Source of the DNA: Carboxylicivirga longa
GTDB taxonomy: Bacteria; Bacteroidota; Bacteroidia; Bacteroidales; Marinilabiliaceae
NCBI RefSeq assembly: GCF_050589825.1
Contig: NZ_JBNGOZ010000011.1
Coordinates: 62,001 to 126,000, forward strand
Length of the DNA stretch: 64,000 bases
Direction of reading: 5' to 3'
Part shown: positions 60,390 through 64,000 of the stretch, piece after piece
How the letters are laid out: every line of letters starts with the position of its first letter
Numbering within the stretch: the stretch's first letter is position 1
Notes under the pieces: model-generated
Databases searched by the model: none
What the model saw: only the letters and a program-made list of their open reading frames with translations
Told to the model about the DNA's origin: nothing
Made by a program: the position numbers and the translations under genes

Positions 60390-61085
60390 TTAATAGTAGC
60401 TCACCAATCGATACCCCATTCCGTGCACGGTAATGATTATCTCCGGCTCGTTGGGGTTATCTTCAATCTTCTGGCGCAGCTTGAGGATAAAGTTATCGAT
60501 TGTGCGCTGTGTTGGCTGAAAGTCATATCCCCATACATTGTCCAGCAGGCTATCGCGACTGATGGTGGCATTTTTGTGTCGCAGCAGGTATTGTAGTATC
60601 TCAAACTCTTTGCTGGTCATTTTCACGGCATCTCCATCAATGCTTGCCGTGTAGGTGTTAAAATCAACGGTAAGACGGCCAATGGTGGTGTGTCCCTTGC
60701 TGCTTCCTGACGGGGTGGATTGGGTGCGTCGTAAAACGGCTTTTACCCTAGCCAGTAACTCACGTAGGCTAAAGGGTTTGGTCAGATAGTCGTCGCCACC
60801 CGATTCAAGGCCTATTACCTTGTCAATTTCTTCCCCTTTGGCACTTAAAAAAATGATGGGTGTAGGGCTGTTCTCGTGTCGTGCTTTTTTGCACACCTCA
60901 AAGCCACTCATTAGGGGAAGCATCACGTCCAGCAGCACCAGATCGAAGTTGCCCGTCAGTATTTTCTGAAGCCCCGTTTTGCCATCACCGGCCGTTTCAA
61001 CTTCGTAGCCCTCAAACTCCAGGTTGTCTTTAATACCCGTTTGCATATCCGGCTCGTCTTCGATGATTAAGATTCGTTTCGTCAT
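60390..61085 (-). CDS. OmpR/PhoB-family response regulator
   Basis: 231 residues. The receiver is ILIIEDEPDMQTGI, LVLLDVMLPLMSGF (phosphorylated Asp) and YLTKPFSLREL. The winged-helix DNA-binding domain has MTSKEFEILQYLLRHKNATI, then SRDSLLDNVWGYDF and RTIDNFILKLRQKI ending in VHGMGYRLV. It overlaps the kinase gene by 4 bases and is transcribed after it. Confidence 0.96.
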   Translation of the reverse strand: MTKRILIIEDEPDMQTGIKDNLEFEGYEVETAGDGKTGLQKILTGNFDLVLLDVMLPLMSGFEVCKKARHENSPTPIIFLSAKGEEIDKVIGLESGGDDYLTKPFSLRELLARVKAVLRRTQSTPSGSSKGHTTIGRLTVDFNTYTASIDGDAVKMTSKEFEILQYLLRHKNATISRDSLLDNVWGYDFQPTQRTIDNFILKLRQKIEDNPNEPEIIITVHGMGYRLVSYY

Positions 61086-62647
61086 GATAGATTGTTTGGC
61101 TTATGGATGGGAAAAAGTAAGCGAAAACAGCTGCCATGCCCTTCTTCACTCTCCAGCTCAATCTTTCCCTTGTGTTCTTTCATCAGATGCATCACAATGC
61201 TCAATCCCAGCCCCGATCCTTTGGCATGGTGTGCCAGCGCTCCCTTTGTTACACGATAGAATTTCTGAAAAATATGTTTTTGCTCATTGGGTGCAATGCC
61301 CAGCCCTTCATCTTTAATCTCCACAAACTGGTATTGGTTTTTCAGCCCGGTGGTGATGGCAAGTGTTTTTTTGTCTTTGCTGTATTTAATAGCGTTATCG
61401 ATGAGATTAATAAGGCATTCGCTCATCGCCTGTCGATCGGCCATTATGGGCGTCAATTGTTCGTTTTGTTGCAGCTTAAGGGTGAAACCTTTCTCTTTCA
61501 GGTGGTGGCGGTAGTTGCGCAATACCTCTGCTACAACGGCGTTGAGTGATAGGGGTACGAAATGTAGCTTTTGTCGTCCGCTTTCGATGCGGGAAAAGTT
61601 AAGGATATTATTTACAATTCCAGACAGGCGCTGCGTCTCCCCGTAAATGATATCATAGTAACGCTGCCTTTTATCTTCGCCTTTGAGGCGTCCCATCTGA
61701 AGCGTCTCTGCGTACATGCTGATGAGTGCCAGTGGGGTGCGTATTTCGTGCGATACATTGGATACAAAATCGGATTTCACTTTCGCCAGATGTAACTCGC
61801 GTTTAACATTACGGTAAAACAGCCAGGCACCAATAATCAGCAATACATCCACTAGTATAAGCAGTGCAATGTTTTGGGCAGCACGTTTGCGGGCCAGGTC
61901 GGCAATGCTGATGCCACGCGGCAGGATACCCAGTTTATAATCAGGCAGTAGCCAAATGGCTTGTTCTTTAATCACATCCTCGGGCGCCTCATTAAGCAGG
62001 CTACTGGCAATTAGTTGATTGGTTTTGGCGTGTCGTACCACAATAATCAGGTTTTCGCCGGCTACCATCTGTAGTCGAGGTGATAATGCTTCGCTGATAA
62101 ATTTTTGTGCATCAACTAGTAGGATATTTAGAAAGAAGCGGTCGTTATTACGCGATACGAAAGTCAGCATACTCAGATGCTGCTGGTATTCCAGGTCAAT
62201 GCCGATTATTTTGCGGTATCCGCTTTTTAGGTATTCTTTCAATTGACTTATTTCGCTCTCATACTTCCTTAGCTGTGTAATTATTTCATTTTGCAGGCTA
62301 TCGTTGGCAATATGAAAATGATTAAGGTTTAAAGTATCATCGGCGAGGGGGTGCATAATAAACATCTGCACCTGTGGGAAGGCCGGCAGATCTTTCTCGT
62401 AGGTATTTTCATAAGAGGCCGGCTCCAGTTCTTTGTAGAGCTTATTAATCCAGTTATTGCTTATATCATCGGTGTATTGATTGATGGAGAAGAGAACGGA
62501 TTCCAACTGTTTGGTGTAGATCGATTCAATGGCTTCTTCCTGATCATTCAGGGTGAGTAGCTGAATACCTGTAAACAGGGTTGTTGGAATGATTAAAAGG
62601 CACCCAACAATGAACCAGGGTTTTAATATGAGGCGATGCTTTTTCAT
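61082..62647 (-). CDS. Sensor histidine kinase, OmpR-type partner
   Basis: 521 residues. N-terminal helix (FIVGCLLIIPTTLFTGIQLL), a periplasmic sensor region of about 240 residues with no recognised domain, and a second helix (IALLILVDVLLIIGAWLFY). HisKA is VKSDFVSNVSHEIRTPLALI. The ATPase boxes are LINLIDNAIKYS, EIKDEGLGIAP and KGSGLGLSIVMHL. All catalytic motifs are intact. It is 8 bases downstream of a small 74-residue gene and 4 bases overlapping the response regulator, so all three form one operon. Confidence 0.94.
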   Translation of the reverse strand: MKKHRLILKPWFIVGCLLIIPTTLFTGIQLLTLNDQEEAIESIYTKQLESVLFSINQYTDDISNNWINKLYKELEPASYENTYEKDLPAFPQVQMFIMHPLADDTLNLNHFHIANDSLQNEIITQLRKYESEISQLKEYLKSGYRKIIGIDLEYQQHLSMLTFVSRNNDRFFLNILLVDAQKFISEALSPRLQMVAGENLIIVVRHAKTNQLIASSLLNEAPEDVIKEQAIWLLPDYKLGILPRGISIADLARKRAAQNIALLILVDVLLIIGAWLFYRNVKRELHLAKVKSDFVSNVSHEIRTPLALISMYAETLQMGRLKGEDKRQRYYDIIYGETQRLSGIVNNILNFSRIESGRQKLHFVPLSLNAVVAEVLRNYRHHLKEKGFTLKLQQNEQLTPIMADRQAMSECLINLIDNAIKYSKDKKTLAITTGLKNQYQFVEIKDEGLGIAPNEQKHIFQKFYRVTKGALAHHAKGSGLGLSIVMHLMKEHKGKIELESEEGHGSCFRLLFPIHKPNNLS

Positions 62648-62655
62648 GCCTTTTT

Positions 62656-62880
62656 TTAATCCGGTATTTTAATCAGTTCGGGTTCTTCCTGCTGAAACTG
62701 TCGCATCTCATCAATCACCAGCTTCATATCATCGAGAAAGGCAGTGTTGCAACCCTTCGCTTTGGCAATTTGCAGATAGGCCTCCATGGCTTCCACGGCG
62801 CATACATCGGTGCCCGCAATAACAAAGGCCGGCCAGTCGTTGCGTAAGCATTTGTGTAGTATGGCTTTTTGATCTTTCAT
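62656..62880 (-). CDS. Small conserved-looking protein leading the two-component operon
   Basis: 74 residues with no signal peptide. It reads LHKCLRNDWPAFVIAGTDVC, AVEAMEAYLQIAKAKGCNT and FLDDMKLVIDEMRQFQQEEP. It looks globular and helical. I do not recognise the family. It is 8 bases before the kinase start, so it is co-transcribed with it. Confidence 0.7.
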   Translation of the reverse strand: MKDQKAILHKCLRNDWPAFVIAGTDVCAVEAMEAYLQIAKAKGCNTAFLDDMKLVIDEMRQFQQEEPELIKIPD

Positions 62881-62935
62881 TTATTGATCCTAAATATAGG
62901 AAAAATTAAGAAAGGGCGGAACCGGATAAATGGTC

Positions 62936-63391
62936 TTACACCGCCGTATTGGCCTGTAACTCCATCTTCAGATGCGGAATGCCATCTTCGAGGTATTCGT
63001 CTGAGATGATTTTATAGCCCAGGCTGACATAGAATGCTTTTAAGTATTTCTGGGCACTGATTTGTATACAAGGAACTTTCCATTGAGAAAAAATCCAGCT
63101 GGCTGCTTTTTGCATTACCTGGCGCGCCAAGCCTTTAAAGCGATAATCTTTATCTACCACTAAGCGTCCAATGGAAGCTTCTTTAAAGCGGCTGCCGGGG
63201 GGCAGTATTCTTGCATAAGCAATTATTGTGTCATTATCGATAAGCAGTAGGTGGTGCGCATATTCATCGTTGCCATCCAAATCATTGTAAACACAGTCTT
63301 GTTCAACGACAAATATTTCGGCACGCAGTTGAAGTGACTGGTATAATTCCTTTAATTTTAAGTTGTTGAACGATATGATTTTAAGTTCCAT
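62936..63391 (-). CDS. GNAT family N-acetyltransferase (ElaA-like)
   Basis: 151 residues from ATG 63391; a longer frame to 63526 overlaps the neighbouring transporter gene. LYQSLQLRAEIFVVEQDCVY and NDLDGNDEYAHHLL are the ElaA signature; the acetyl-CoA loop is VDKDYRFKGLARQVMQKA, and the C-terminal part is FYVSLGYKIISDEYLEDGI. The substrate of ElaA is not well defined. It is divided from the transporter gene by 62 bases. Confidence 0.9.
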   Translation of the reverse strand: MELKIISFNNLKLKELYQSLQLRAEIFVVEQDCVYNDLDGNDEYAHHLLLIDNDTIIAYARILPPGSRFKEASIGRLVVDKDYRFKGLARQVMQKAASWIFSQWKVPCIQISAQKYLKAFYVSLGYKIISDEYLEDGIPHLKMELQANTAV

Positions 63392-63453
63392 TTGTATGCA
63401 TGGTAGTTTAACGAATATTGAAAATAAAATCTTTTCAGTACTTGTGCAAATTC

Positions 63454-64000
63454 TTACTTTCTTAGCCTTGCTATGTTCACTAAATAGATACCCCCGATCA
63501 CCACAACACCGCCTGCAATTTGCCACGCGCTAAGTAATTCGCCCAGAATGAAAAATGCCGCAATGGCGGTTACTACAGGCTGTCCGAGCAGGGTGGGCGA
63601 TACCGTGGTGGCTTTCAGGTGTCCCTGCGAGTAGTTAATGAGTGTCCACCCACCCACATGCACCCCGATGCCATAAACCAGCCAGATAATCCAGGTGGTG
63701 TCACTGTATCCGGTAAATGAATGAGGACTTAATAAAACGGCCCATCCGGTTGTAAAAGCAGCCGCAATTGTGCTTAAGGAAAGATAAAGCAGAGTGTTCA
63801 TATAGGAGCGCCCTTGCTGGGTAAATAGATGATAGATGCCATAGAAGATGCCTGCTACAATGCTGAGACCTATTCCGGCAATTAAGCCATCTTTAACATA
63901 CCAGCTACGTGCGGCCATCATAAACATGCCTGTTATGGTAACGAATAGTCCCAGCCAAAAGCCCTTGGATTGCCTTTCTTTAAAGATAAATACAGCGCCG
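63454..64000 (-). CDS. DMT superfamily (EamA-like) transporter, 5' part beyond the window
   Basis: The minus-strand frame stays open to the last base; ATG 63927 is internal, since GAVFIFKERQSKGFWLGLFV lies upstream of it in frame. The visible 182 residues hold about five transmembrane helices: GLSIVAGIFYGIYHLFTQQG, YLSLSTIAAAFTTGWAVLLS, IIWLVYGIGVHVGGWTLINY, and the EamA end TTVSPTLLGQPVVTAIAAFF, FILGELLSAWQIAGGVVVIG. These carriers export metabolites; the substrate is unknown. Confidence 0.88.
   Translation of the reverse strand, partial: GAVFIFKERQSKGFWLGLFVTITGMFMMAARSWYVKDGLIAGIGLSIVAGIFYGIYHLFTQQGRSYMNTLLYLSLSTIAAAFTTGWAVLLSPHSFTGYSDTTWIIWLVYGIGVHVGGWTLINYSQGHLKATTVSPTLLGQPVVTAIAAFFILGELLSAWQIAGGVVVIGGIYLVNIARLRK

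Noticed and set aside
1..64000. Mobile elements, prophage or CRISPR
   Set aside because: No transposase, integrase, phage structural gene or regularly spaced repeat was found on either strand.

Overview
The window looks like the chromosome of a member of the Bacteroidota, probably an anaerobic or facultative Marinilabiliales-type bacterium (the order is a guess). Support: a type IX secretion cluster (gldJ, porU, porV), a cargo protein with a C-terminal sorting domain, a fused SecDF, a TamA/TamB pair, MtaB, Rex, TPR- and lipoprotein-rich ECF sigma loci, and promoters with the Bacteroidota -7 element TAnnTTTG. I see no phage, insertion sequence or CRISPR array. One run of 97 N lies between two identical tRNA-Val copies.

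Layout. 1-1.5 kb: end of a secreted T9SS cargo gene, a bidirectional terminator, tRNA-Val and an assembly gap. 1.6-9.8 kb: folC, a PIN-PhoH ATPase, then mtaB - inositol monophosphatase family - lipid A acyltransferase - glycosyltransferase, meeting murF end to end. 9.8-17.5 kb: gldJ divergent from porU-porV-ispF-thioredoxin-like gene. 17.5-25.9 kb: tamA-tamB, a large TPR protein and a DUF3859-like protein. 26-33 kb: hybrid histidine kinase, a secreted unknown, rex, and a NtrB/NtrC-like pair divergent from an FtsX/MacB-type ABC transporter (33-36 kb), with repeated palindromes between them. 36-43 kb: secDF, tatA, a Na/Ca exchanger, lolD, a TIGR02757 protein and a tRNA1(Val) methyltransferase.

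43-51.7 kb is the most interesting part. An ECF sigma factor and a membrane protein with periplasmic TPRs converge on a very large TPR-CHAT (caspase-like) protein. That gene is divergent, across 84 bp, from a 47-residue double-glycine leader peptide. Downstream of the peptide lie a strong hairpin, a small HTH protein, an HlyD-type adaptor and a C39-peptidase ABC exporter with an intact Cys/His/Asp triad. It reads as a peptide maturation and export system coupled to a periplasmic caspase-like protease and a dedicated sigma factor.

51.8-57.3 kb: a MATE transporter, a small membrane protein, then lipoprotein - ECF sigma - anti-sigma/beta-barrel fusion - lipoprotein. The fusion has a cytoplasmic head, one transmembrane helix and a predicted outer membrane barrel, like the dual membrane-spanning anti-sigma factors of Bacteroides. 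57.5-64 kb: two overlapping genes that each encode two GH2-type jelly-roll domains and no catalytic domain, a small secreted TonB-fold-like protein, an inverted low-complexity repeat, an OmpR-type two-component pair with a small leading gene, an ElaA-type acetyltransferase and the start-less end of a DMT transporter.
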